From Fuerstiella sp. (GTDB taxonomy: Bacteria > Planctomycetota > Planctomycetia > Planctomycetales > Planctomycetaceae), in the NCBI GenBank assembly GCA_022843805.1, contig JALHMY010000010.1:1-64000 (forward strand): a DNA stretch of 64,000 nucleotides. The letters are read 5' to 3'. The notes under the pieces were generated by a model. That model made no database searches. It was not told the DNA's origin and saw only the letters and a list, made by a program, of their open reading frames with translations. A program made the translations under genes and the position numbers. Below, piece after piece: positions 37,001-44,716 of this stretch. How positions within the stretch are numbered: position 1 is the first letter of the stretch; each line of letters opens with the position of its first letter.

Positions 37001-40000
37001 CTCGAGGTTTTCTTGCCCGCTGGGAACTGGCATCTTCAACCGGCTGGCAGCATAGAACACTGGCCACCTCCAGTCTCGAAGCGACGACAATCAGTGTGCG
37101 AGTCAGTTCGCTCAGCATTCGGCGAGCACTTCAGTATGCTGCCATCCTGGTATCGCTGACAGCCTGCAGCGTGCTGTTACCGCTGATCACCCGATTTCGA
37201 CGACCGCTGGCCGTCTTTCTGCTGCTTCTGGCTGGCAGTCGTCTGCTTATTTCATCAGTTGCTGCTGATGCTCTCATCTGCGGGACATTCTGGGGGCTCT
37301 GTGGAGGTTTCATTCTGTCATTTGTCTTTTGTTGGCGTCCGCTTCCCCGGCCATCGCTGAAACCGGTTTCGGCCATCGTCGTCAGTAGCCTGCTGATGTT
37401 TTCGTCGGCGGTCAGCGGCCAGGAAAAAACGGCTCAGCCAGTCAATCGGTCGGAGCCTTTGTCCGTGACCTCCTTCAAACCGCAGGCTTCCGATGGTACT
37501 CCTGAGATACCGCAGGTACTGGTCCTGAAAAACGGAGACCTCAAACCGGACCTGATTCATGTTCATGACAGTCTTTACAGGAAGTGGAAATCGCTTCAGC
37601 AAAACGTTTCATCAAGTCCTCAGGTGGTTGTGACCAGACAAAGTGTGCGCATCAGGGCGGACTCCATCGCTTCGGTCGAGGCAGAGTTGCTGATGGATGT
37701 TGCTGTAGCCACAAGTGATCGGACAAGCGTTCTGGAAATTCCATTGAATGGAACCCGCCTGGTGGAATGTTCAATTGATGGGGAGGTGGTGCTGCCGATC
37801 GCGGGCGACAATGATTCTGTACTCATCCCGATTCCGGGGGTTGTGCTTGTTCCGTTTCATAAACTGAGTGTCGATGAAGGAACTGACTTGCCGATGACAG
37901 CCGGTATCATGGAGCCGGGACCATCACTGAGCTGGGATATCCATAAAATCGAGTGTCGGCTTCGACCACTGGTTGTCCGACAGGCGAATGCCATGCAGTT
38001 TCGGCTGCCGGCTTTGCCATGCCCGTCAACAACTCTTTCTGTGGACAGCGAGAGTTCGTTTGTCAGACGAGCGTTTGTCAGAACGGGTTCCGGAGTTTTA
38101 CAGTGGTCTCCTTCGGATGGACTCGTACCGCTGAGCAGTATTCAGCTGGCAGATGGGCTGGAAGTACGACTGTTTTCGGATGAACAGCAGCCTGAGCCTG
38201 GCAATATCCCCGGAATTCAGGTGCTCGCATTGTGTGAAATGTCGTCCGGTCAGCAACTCCTGACGTGTGTTTGTCAGTTTAGTCAATGGAATCCTCTGGT
38301 TCACAATATCCGCATCCGGATACCGGAGGGATATCGGCTGATTACCGTATCGAGCAGCAGTGTGGCCGAATTATTCTGGTCAGTGCGCGATGGGACAGCC
38401 GACCTGCAGCTGAATGATCTGAACACAGACAGCTTTGAAGTTGAAATGAAACTGCTTTGCGAAGCACCGGTGGAACCTCAGCAACATCGGGTAAAAATGG
38501 CAGAACTTGGCCTCGTCGCCGGTTGTCGTCGATCTGAAAATGCGTGGGTGGCTGTCCGAACGACGCCGGAGTTTTCCATCCAGCCAGTGGGCAATGATGT
38601 TCGATCCGGGATCCCTGCTTCAGAAGTGCCCGCTGTTTTCGCCGGGTGGCTCCGTCGATCGGATGCCGTGTTTCTGGTTCCGTCGAATTCTCCTGAGCTT
38701 ACGTTGCACCTGGTACCAAGGACGTCGTACAGCGAAGTCCGGGTGGCTACGGCCGTGGAGTGTGAAGAGGGCTGGATAGACTGGACTTACACGGCAGACA
38801 TCGAAACGGCCGTTTTGAATCGGTTTCGCCATCAGATGATTGTTGATCCTTCCATTGAGATAACCGATGTTCAGGTGTTTGCGGGTGAAGCGAATCGCCT
38901 GGACAAGCGATATCGACGAGGTGATCGGCTGACGATTTTGCTGAAGGAAGGGACAATCGGTTTGTATCGTCTGATTGTCCGCGGACGTCAGATGATCCCT
39001 CAGGATGAGTCCGAAATTCGATTGCGCTGCCCACAGCTGCCGGACGTGCAGATTCTGGAGTCGTCGCTGACGATCGTTGATAACAGTCAGTCGGGATTCA
39101 TACTTGCCGATACAGGCAAGGCGGTGCCGGACCGGCGTCTGCCGCCTAATCAGATTCTGACTCCCGGACTATCCATGCGTTTCCAGATAATTGACGAAGA
39201 AGATCCGATTGTGCTGCAGCGCAGAAGCCTTTCGGCGAGAGATGCATCACTTGCCGTGATTCGCCATGAGGATCGCGCGATGGTGCTTCTGCAGATTCAC
39301 GATTTTCCGGCAGCTGCCGATGCTGACAGGATGCTGTTCTCTTCGGATGTCGTTTTCCTGGAACCACCCCGTATCCTGCTGAATGGGCAGCAGAGAAACA
39401 CAGTTCGTACTGGAAATGAGTTTCGCTGGATTGAAGCGGAGTCGCCCGAAAACGGCACGCTGCTGACGGCGTGCTGGACAGTTCCGCTGAGAGCCGACAT
39501 GGTGGACAGTGAAAACCAGCTTGTCCCCCTGCCCCGATTTTCCTTCGATCTGAAATGGAAGCAATCCGTTGTATCGGAGACTCTGTCGCTCTCTGAAGAA
39601 ACAGATCAGAGCTCTCAGGAGGCCTTGAAGTCGTTCTCGCCTCTGACTGAGCCGGATGTTCCTGCCCCATCCGAAAGCGGTCGTACGGCCGGCCGTTTCG
39701 AATGGGTTTCAAAAGCGCTGGAGAAGCTGGAAATCGAAGATGTGCCATCCAGCGTCTCGTGGCGTTCAATGGAGTTGTCGCCAGCCTCGGGACCGGCGAA
39801 TGCGGTTCTTCCGGGGGCTCTTCCCGAGCCCGTCCCGGAGCCCGCCGCGCGATCTACCCCTGTGATCGTTGCCGATACAATGCTTCTGGTTTCACCACAC
39901 CAGTCGGCTGTCGCGGAGACAACATTGTTCGTGTTTGCACCTCAGGCTGGCACGCGCGTCACGTTGCAGATTCCCAGAGAAACAATTGTGACGCATGTGG

Positions 40001-40830
40001 AGACCGACCGACCAGTTCGATGGGACACCGCAAGTCGGAATCGTCTTACGCTTGATCCAAAAGAGCCGATGACAACGATACGCCTGCGTTGGCTCAGTGA
40101 ACGCGCCACCGGGTCCATGTTTGTGACAAAGCTTAAATTCTCTCCCCCTCTGCCTGACAGTCCTGGACTGCACCATCTGATCACAGTGCGGGCTGCCGAT
40201 GGTGGCGCCTCTTATCTGCAGAGGCCCTCAGCAAGTATGAACCGTGAAAAATTTCGCCAGAGGCTGTTTGAATGCCTGCAGGAAGGGTTTCGGCAACTGT
40301 CGGCAAGTAAGGTGAATGGAGAGCTTTCTGAACTCGTGAACATTGACGACTCTTCCGGGAAAACACTCAATACGTCCGGGGATCCCGATGCCAGTCATCT
40401 TGTGGAGGAACGCGTGCAGGAAATTATGAATCGCCTTTCACAGTCCCATCAGAGTTTCCTTGTGTCGGCCCGGCCGGAAGCAGCGAAGGATGAAGATTCT
40501 GCCGAGGGTCTTGCTTCCGGACCCGGAACGTGGCGAATATATGCCGGTCCGTTCAGTTCCGCGGCCGCGGAAACAGTATCTGCTGATGTATCCGGGGCTG
40601 TATCAGTGATGATTCGTCGGATTCCGCCATTTTCTACAGTGCTGGCCAGTGTTGTCGCGATCGCGATCGCCCTTGTCTCGTTTGTCGGCAGAAATGAATC
40701 CGGTTCCCTGACTGACATCTCTGAGCCTGCAGTAGCTGAAGATCTTAGCGGCAGTGCTCTGTCCGCCACACGAGTGCAGTCTCAGGAGCAGCTGGCCTCG
40801 AATTCTGCCTCAGGTGATTCCCGGCAATAG
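34045..40830 (+). CDS. Giant exported protein, two fused units (B and C)
   Basis: About 2,261 residues. The frame opens at 33883 inside the previous gene, but ATG 34045 starts a signal peptide (MYAALLILSTFFQ) with GGAAAA three nt upstream and is preferred. Unit B (about 20-1020) is beta-rich and carries GNRVTIPLSLPKDVQPVAF at about 850. A cluster of four hydrophobic segments lies at about 1028-1122, the last ending in VVSSLLMFSSAVSGQ, which resembles an internal signal peptide. Unit C follows (about 1125-2190) with AGTRVTLQIPRETIVTHV at about 1968 and a final helix at about 2195-2214 (STVLASVVAIAIALVSFVG). The motif and the layout match unit A, so the protein looks like two A-type proteins joined. 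No enzyme signature was seen. Confidence 0.85.
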   Translation: MYAALLILSTFFQTSVVQTSAGENLPASGGQMVVPARLMEGVPAGDSASRLQVREVDLDQLRSLLTPGSYIPMPYDLLGSLAEAVEQDPLPAGVSDPPRIRHVRYQAVLVENRLQDGSLEMDLESQNVTRQSEPLLLGRTSLQQLRILDGDGEATIGADRQRRLFLLNPDTARRWKGTWSAEGMVTGDFVTFRLDLPPAITSQFTVVTPALVQVSSSNGLVLSPQQEGELLRWRIFPNVASRVTLTCRTRRIAAAGTVFSLADVSSVHAVAGDSLSSRWTMSLPAELQGRNVFVVDVPTTARIIDVLMNENQPLEWSSAQHGDVQQLRLVLPPVSSPTAISILAVSVWPQSDVLSIPILTPRTWERRGTPDSGPILLPASQIRLTVPPGIDLDGWTLKGIQERDVIAGPDNSRTFQLVRYGPDASAEARFSTSQARLLSSIVTVLDASGRLANARCFISVRCEESAVVELAWPVSAGWDVIAARYTSSGRSLFFEFSESDSVQGEAKLLVHLPETLEPQSSRIIDIQFQQSEWPQGTRARLPLRLTPAPAEPAQRELLIVSPGAQQSSTSGRLWRNRGRVLPQETVKQQYPWIPEMISLANSVVYELSPDENLGSEGGEESNLESSDEFDEQTSGPVVTYQASREKEIVRESAVFVIPARNITSEVLEFQIGTENSTDSDSLSTEVMAGLMKWTVNSQPVIATRIESQPQNPDVQRWVIPITRLPDPDSDVTISFETQRSTGESFLAMLPFPQGAGVPTGHLELVQPSVGAMVVDGLTEMSPSRGDGSASTGQSRYFRLPEAPADLRIRIERIQTLRQGEVIDTHVFHLIEDRDTTIVHDVMAIARLRRPGNRVTIPLSLPKDVQPVAFVDGSRVQLISSADQLLLPLPTKQDECHVILLWRQEIGKHSLMTTEVPLSTLFQPENQAEQSTHHLLVASDLELLSPGVTWAATVHVDAMEMLPENRSYTAPLVSTEGSTMMTVMTAPRGFLARWELASSTGWQHRTLATSSLEATTISVRVSSLSIRRALQYAAILVSLTACSVLLPLITRFRRPLAVFLLLLAGSRLLISSVAADALICGTFWGLCGGFILSFVFCWRPLPRPSLKPVSAIVVSSLLMFSSAVSGQEKTAQPVNRSEPLSVTSFKPQASDGTPEIPQVLVLKNGDLKPDLIHVHDSLYRKWKSLQQNVSSSPQVVVTRQSVRIRADSIASVEAELLMDVAVATSDRTSVLEIPLNGTRLVECSIDGEVVLPIAGDNDSVLIPIPGVVLVPFHKLSVDEGTDLPMTAGIMEPGPSLSWDIHKIECRLRPLVVRQANAMQFRLPALPCPSTTLSVDSESSFVRRAFVRTGSGVLQWSPSDGLVPLSSIQLADGLEVRLFSDEQQPEPGNIPGIQVLALCEMSSGQQLLTCVCQFSQWNPLVHNIRIRIPEGYRLITVSSSSVAELFWSVRDGTADLQLNDLNTDSFEVEMKLLCEAPVEPQQHRVKMAELGLVAGCRRSENAWVAVRTTPEFSIQPVGNDVRSGIPASEVPAVFAGWLRRSDAVFLVPSNSPELTLHLVPRTSYSEVRVATAVECEEGWIDWTYTADIETAVLNRFRHQMIVDPSIEITDVQVFAGEANRLDKRYRRGDRLTILLKEGTIGLYRLIVRGRQMIPQDESEIRLRCPQLPDVQILESSLTIVDNSQSGFILADTGKAVPDRRLPPNQILTPGLSMRFQIIDEEDPIVLQRRSLSARDASLAVIRHEDRAMVLLQIHDFPAAADADRMLFSSDVVFLEPPRILLNGQQRNTVRTGNEFRWIEAESPENGTLLTACWTVPLRADMVDSENQLVPLPRFSFDLKWKQSVVSETLSLSEETDQSSQEALKSFSPLTEPDVPAPSESGRTAGRFEWVSKALEKLEIEDVPSSVSWRSMELSPASGPANAVLPGALPEPVPEPAARSTPVIVADTMLLVSPHQSAVAETTLFVFAPQAGTRVTLQIPRETIVTHVETDRPVRWDTASRNRLTLDPKEPMTTIRLRWLSERATGSMFVTKLKFSPPLPDSPGLHHLITVRAADGGASYLQRPSASMNREKFRQRLFECLQEGFRQLSASKVNGELSELVNIDDSSGKTLNTSGDPDASHLVEERVQEIMNRLSQSHQSFLVSARPEAAKDEDSAEGLASGPGTWRIYAGPFSSAAAETVSADVSGAVSVMIRRIPPFSTVLASVVAIAIALVSFVGRNESGSLTDISEPAVAEDLSGSALSATRVQSQEQLASNSASGDSRQ

Positions 40831-40957
40831 TCCCAAACGGTCTGTTTGCCGGTATTCCTGGTTTGCTTTTTGCCGGTTCCAGTATTGAATAAAAGAATCG
40901 CCATTCGCCGCAATCTATAAGCTCTTTCCCTGATGCCGTGCAGAACCGTGTTCAACT

Positions 40958-41860
40958 ATGTCAGTGATTTGTACAAAAAATCTGAGTCGCCAGTATGGCG
41001 GTCGACGGGGAATACAGGATGTTAATCTGCAAATCGGGGAGGGTGAGATTTTCGGTTTTCTCGGGCCGAATGGTGCGGGTAAAACGACGACAATCCGGCT
41101 CCTCCTTGGTTTCCTGAAACCCGGTTCAGGATCCGCTGCGATTTTTCAGCGGGATTGCTGGTCAGACAGTCCTGAGATTAAACAGTACACGGGCTATGTT
41201 CCCGGAGATGTGCGGCTTTACCCATGGCTCACGACTCGCAAGGCCCTTCGTATTGTCGGAAAGATCCGAAATCAGGACTTGATGCCGGAGGGTGGCCGTC
41301 TCGCTGAACGATTTCGACTTGAGCTCGATCTGCCTGTTCGAAAGATGTCCCGCGGCAATCGTCAAAAAGTTGCGATCGTACTGGCTCTGGCTCATCGCCC
41401 CCGTCTTGCCATTCTTGACGAGCCCACGTCCGGTCTGGATCCGTTAATGCAGGATACTTTGTGTCAGTGCCTGAGGGAAATGGCGAACGAAGGGCGGACG
41501 GTGGTTTTTTCCAGCCACACACTCAGTGAGGTGGAAAGTCTTTGTGATCGAGTCTGCATGATTCGCGACGGACGAATCGTTGTTGATGAAAGTCTCGAGT
41601 CACTGAAGAAGCGAGCGCCTCGGCAAATCTCTGTGATGCTTCCGGATTCCGCAGCCGCGGCTTCGATTTCGTGGCCTGACTTTATGAAGGTGAAACAAAT
41701 CCGCGGATCGTTTTGCCACCTGGAAATGGTTGGACCTTCACCCGATTTTCTTCGATGGGCAGCCACTCAGGATTTCAGAGATGTCACCATCGGACTTCCC
41801 AGCCTCGATGTGCTCTTCAGAGAGTTCTACGACCTGTCACCCTCTGCGGAGTCTGAATAG
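40958..41860 (+). CDS. ABC transporter ATP-binding protein (ABC-2 type)
   Basis: Nucleotide-binding subunit of an ABC-2 exporter, 300 residues. Walker A FLGPNGAGKTTTIRLL at about 33-48, signature RKMSRGNRQKVAIVLAL (SRGNR in place of SGGQ, as in many ABC-2 ATPases), Walker B RLAILDEPTSGLDPLM, and the switch histidine in VFSSHTLSEVE. The C-terminal ~90 residues are the usual variable dimerisation part. The permease gene starts at its last nucleotide, so the two are coupled. It is 127 bp downstream of the giant-protein gene on the same strand with no terminator seen between them, which suggests but does not prove a link. Confidence 0.95.
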   Translation: MSVICTKNLSRQYGGRRGIQDVNLQIGEGEIFGFLGPNGAGKTTTIRLLLGFLKPGSGSAAIFQRDCWSDSPEIKQYTGYVPGDVRLYPWLTTRKALRIVGKIRNQDLMPEGGRLAERFRLELDLPVRKMSRGNRQKVAIVLALAHRPRLAILDEPTSGLDPLMQDTLCQCLREMANEGRTVVFSSHTLSEVESLCDRVCMIRDGRIVVDESLESLKKRAPRQISVMLPDSAAAASISWPDFMKVKQIRGSFCHLEMVGPSPDFLRWAATQDFRDVTIGLPSLDVLFREFYDLSPSAESE

Positions 41861-42831
41861 TGCGAGGCCTGCTGACAAAAATCTTTGTTGAGGTACGGTG
41901 GCCTGTGCTGCTGTTTGGTCTGGGAATGTCTCTGATCATGGGACTCCTAACCATGCTGCTGCCCAAAGTTCTGGGGGACATTCATCGCCTCTTCGAACGT
42001 ATGTCATTCATCAAGCCGCTGATTACCGCCCTGCTTGGTGTGGATCCCGGCGAACGAATGACGGCGGGCATGTCACAGGCCTTTCTCTGGGTTCATCCAA
42101 CGGTCCTGACGCTGATGTGGGTACATGAAGTGATGTTCTGCACTCGAGTTCCCGCGGGTGAAGTGGATCGCGGCACAATTGACTTTCTGCTGAGCCTGCC
42201 GGTGTCCCGGTGGAAGGTTTTTATGGCTGAAACGATCGGCTGGCTTTGTTCCGGTCTGTTTATACTTGTCAGCGGGTTCAGCGGCCATCTGCTTGCTTCC
42301 GTTTTCGTCCGTCCGGAAATGCGGCCAGCAATGCTGACAACCTTTTATGTGATGACCAATCTGTTCGCTGTCTATCTGGCTGTGGGAGGATTTGCATTCC
42401 TCATTTCGGCCTGCAGTGACCGCCGCGGCAGAGCAACCGGTGTGGTCTTCGCTGTTCTGCTGGCATCGTTCTTACTCAATTTTCTTGCGCAGTTCTGGGA
42501 TCCGTTTACAGCCACGACTCCGACTTCCAGCGTGTTTCCCGGGATACCTGGTTCAGCAGATGCACTCCCTGAGGCGGCAGTGAATCCTCTGCCTGGGTTT
42601 ATGAGAGACGGTTTGGCTGATACGGCGAGTTCCTCAGGGCAGATCTCTGTTCCTCAGAAAACAGGATTCAGCCTGGCCACGATCAGTGTGATGGATTATT
42701 ACCGCCCGGCAATCATCATTCAGTCCGGAAAATTTCCGGCGGCAGATGTCGGACTCTTACTTGCCATTGCTGTCGTCACATGGACTCTTGCCGGCATCAT
42801 TTTCCGTCGCCGCAGCATCTGTACTGTATAG
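41860..42831 (+). CDS. ABC-2 type permease
   Basis: Membrane subunit of the exporter, 323 residues, GTG start overlapping the ATPase stop by 1 nt. About six hydrophobic segments: residues 15-37, 72-90, 115-140, 160-185, 195-215 and, after a periplasmic loop of about 75 residues (217-290, rich in Pro/Ser/Gly), 295-315. The stretch RGTIDFLLSLPVSRWKVF is the classic cytoplasmic coupling helix of ABC-2 permeases (DxxTxxxLLxxPxSR). Substrate unknown; polymer or lipid export, or a role in membrane insertion of the neighbouring giant proteins, are both open. Confidence 0.93.
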   Translation: MRGLLTKIFVEVRWPVLLFGLGMSLIMGLLTMLLPKVLGDIHRLFERMSFIKPLITALLGVDPGERMTAGMSQAFLWVHPTVLTLMWVHEVMFCTRVPAGEVDRGTIDFLLSLPVSRWKVFMAETIGWLCSGLFILVSGFSGHLLASVFVRPEMRPAMLTTFYVMTNLFAVYLAVGGFAFLISACSDRRGRATGVVFAVLLASFLLNFLAQFWDPFTATTPTSSVFPGIPGSADALPEAAVNPLPGFMRDGLADTASSSGQISVPQKTGFSLATISVMDYYRPAIIIQSGKFPAADVGLLLAIAVVTWTLAGIIFRRRSICTV

Positions 42832-43013
42832 CAGCTTTGCAGCACAGTCCCGGAGACGAAGTTGAGTGCCGAACGATCGGCTGAATCCGATTTGCCGAAC
42901 ACGCTGGTTTGGCTGTAACACCGGTCTACAGTTTTGACTTGTGCGGCAGGAGTTTGAGCTCGCGTTCGCCCGGAAAAACTGCCGGTTACGGATTGACGAA
43001 GCTCAAGGACTCC

Positions 43014-43057
43014 GTCCATAATACCGCCAGAAAAATACATTTGGCGGTATTATGGAC
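43014..43057 (+). promoter_or_regulatory. Operator palindrome of the abiEi gene
   Basis: Perfect 16-bp inverted repeat (GTCCATAATACCGCCA at 43014-43029 and its complement at 43042-43057) with a 12-nt spacer. The right arm includes the ATG of the antitoxin gene at 43052 and its GGCGG ribosome-binding site. AbiEi proteins are known to autorepress by binding inverted repeats in their own promoter; here binding would also cover the translation start. Confidence 0.8.
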
Positions 43058-43672
43058 GACATTAAATCAGCTCAATCGGCTATCAGGCGTGCAGAATCTG
43101 TCTTCCAGCGGAAAGGCGGGCTGCTGCGCATGTCGGACGCAGTTCGGGCGGGAGTCCACCGCGATACGCTCCGAGTGATGGTTGAGCGAGGAGATCTGGA
43201 GAAACTCAGCCGAGGACTTTACCGTCTCATCGATTCACCAACGCCAATGTATCCGGATCTGGCGGCGGTTGCTGTCAAGGTTCCTGACGGGGTCATCTGT
43301 CTTATCTCAGCACTGGCCTACCACGAACTGACAACGCAGATTCCGCATGAGGTTTATCTGGCGATTGACCGCAACAGCGAGCCACCCCGAATGGACTTCC
43401 CGCCAGTCCGCACATTTCGGTTCAGCGGTACGGCTTTTGCGGAAGGAGTTGAGCGGCACAAAGTCAACTCAGTGACACTGCGAGTGTACTCGCGAGAAAA
43501 AACGATTGCCGACTGCTTCAAGTTCCGGAGCAAGGTGGGTCTCGACACGTGTGTTGAGGCACTGCGACGGTATCGGGAGTCGCGTGGATTCAATCCTGAT
43601 GTTCTGCTTCGATACGCTGCGATCTGTCGCGTGAAACAGGTGATGCGTCCGTACATTGAGGCCGTGTTATGA
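43052..43672 (+). CDS. AbiEi-type antitoxin/transcriptional autoregulator
   Basis: Antitoxin of a type IV AbiE system, which counters the nucleotidyltransferase toxin AbiEii and represses its operon. The 206 residues show the N-terminal winged-helix (GLLRMSDAVRAGVHRDTLRVM, ERGDLEKLSRGLYRL) and the C-terminal antitoxin domain with VPDGVICLISALAYHELTTQ, REKTIADCFKFRSKVGLD and ALRRYRESRGFNPDVLL, all matching the family. Its ATG lies inside the right arm of a perfect operator palindrome. The next gene overlaps it by ATGA, as in AbiE operons, but is only 23 codons long. It is therefore an orphan antitoxin, possibly kept as a regulator or as protection against incoming AbiEii. Confidence 0.9.
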   Translation: MDDIKSAQSAIRRAESVFQRKGGLLRMSDAVRAGVHRDTLRVMVERGDLEKLSRGLYRLIDSPTPMYPDLAAVAVKVPDGVICLISALAYHELTTQIPHEVYLAIDRNSEPPRMDFPPVRTFRFSGTAFAEGVERHKVNSVTLRVYSREKTIADCFKFRSKVGLDTCVEALRRYRESRGFNPDVLLRYAAICRVKQVMRPYIEAVL

Positions 43673-43740
43673 CGGAACGGAAGATTACGAATCTCCCCGC
43701 ATCGATCCGGCAACGACTGCTCCAGTTCGCGCCGTGCTGA
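43669..43740 (+). pseudogene. Truncated AbiEii toxin start
   Basis: ATG overlaps the antitoxin stop (ATGA). Twenty-three codons read MTERKITNLPASIRQRLLQF and then APC and a stop. NLPASIRQRLL is the conserved opening of AbiEii toxins. The nucleotidyltransferase body is absent; transposase-like debris follows instead, so the toxin has been lost by deletion or insertion. Confidence 0.75.
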
Positions 43741-43764
43741 AATGCTGCGATATAGCTAATTCCT

Positions 43765-44058
43765 TCAGGGGCAGATTTTCACCCGCAAATTCGTGGCGGT
43801 TTTGACCGCGCGATGACAGTGACCGCCTCGGGGACGAATGCCTTCAGACTTTACACCTTTGGTGCTGCCGTTGCGACGCCTGATTCGCTGGAAGAAATGT
43901 CCTGGCGGACCTGTCTGACGCGAGTACTGCTGCGCCGCCTGAACCAGCATGGTCCGCGCGGTCGAGTTGCCGTGTAGTCCCGGGCCTTGAAAACGGCCAG
44001 TCCGGAGCTGCGTGGCGATGAGCAGATTCGCAGAAAAAGCCGGAGAACACGGCAGCAA
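43765..44058 (-). pseudogene. Transposase remnant, possibly IS110/IS116 type
   Basis: A minus-strand frame contains HGNSTARTMLVQAAQQYSRQ and then FFQRIRRRNGSTKG, which resembles the conserved C-terminal part of IS110/IS116-family transposases (G-N-x-x-AR-x-LV-x-AA). After this the frame loses the expected sequence, and the upstream part is split into another frame. No start, no DEDD motif and no element ends are visible. The family name is a guess from pattern; that it is broken is clear. Confidence 0.4.
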
Positions 44059-44282
44059 GCCGATCAGGCCGATAAAAAAGCGTCGGCGTGTACGAGGCCA
44101 CGAGGAGTCTTAACAACACTCAAGGCCAGCAGCAGCGAATACACGGTGGCGACGAGATTCCTCATGATGCATGCCACCGCGGACTACAGAGCGACGACTC
44201 TCTTCACTCCAGACTGGCCCCGACCGGCAACGCCGTGAAGGATTTCTGTCAGCAAATACGGTGACCTCTCTGGTGGCCAGAT

Positions 44283-44553
44283 GATGTCCGTTTTCCAACC
44301 CCGACAGGGGTTTCACAACAAAGCCTGGGGTCGCCGTGAACACGGCGCACCCCAGGAAAAACACAGGAAAATGCGATTGAACCCCAACGGGGTTCCACAA
44401 CACGATGAACGATCGATCACAGCCTTGTGGAACCCTTTCAGGGTTCGGGGCGAACGAACATCACGAACCTGGGGTGTGCCGCTTCGCGTCGACCCCAGGC
44501 TTTGTTGTGAAACCCGTTCCGGGTTAAATCGCAATGTTTTCACTCAAAAAAAT
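44283..44553 (+). repeat. Palindrome-rich element, left copy
   Basis: About 270 bp. It contains in order the hairpins AACCCCGACAGGGGTTT, CCTGGGG...CCCCAGG (with inner GCCGTGAACACGGC), AACCCCAACGGGGTT, AACCCTTTCAGGGTT, CCTGGGG...CCCCAGG and AACCCGTTCCGGGTT. The two outer units are themselves inverted copies of each other. A second copy lies in opposite orientation at 47076-47353. Confidence 0.9.
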
Positions 44554-44716
44554 CCTTCACGGCGTTGCCCGACCGGCCTCGTGCCGGTTGAGCCCAGGTT
44601 TGGAAACTACAGCGGCGAAACCTAAAACCTGCGTCACCCTATCCCCGCCCGCGATGTTCGTGGCAATGCTCCGCGGGAGGCTCCTCCTGTGCCGCAGGCG
44701 AACAGACTCGAGTGCG

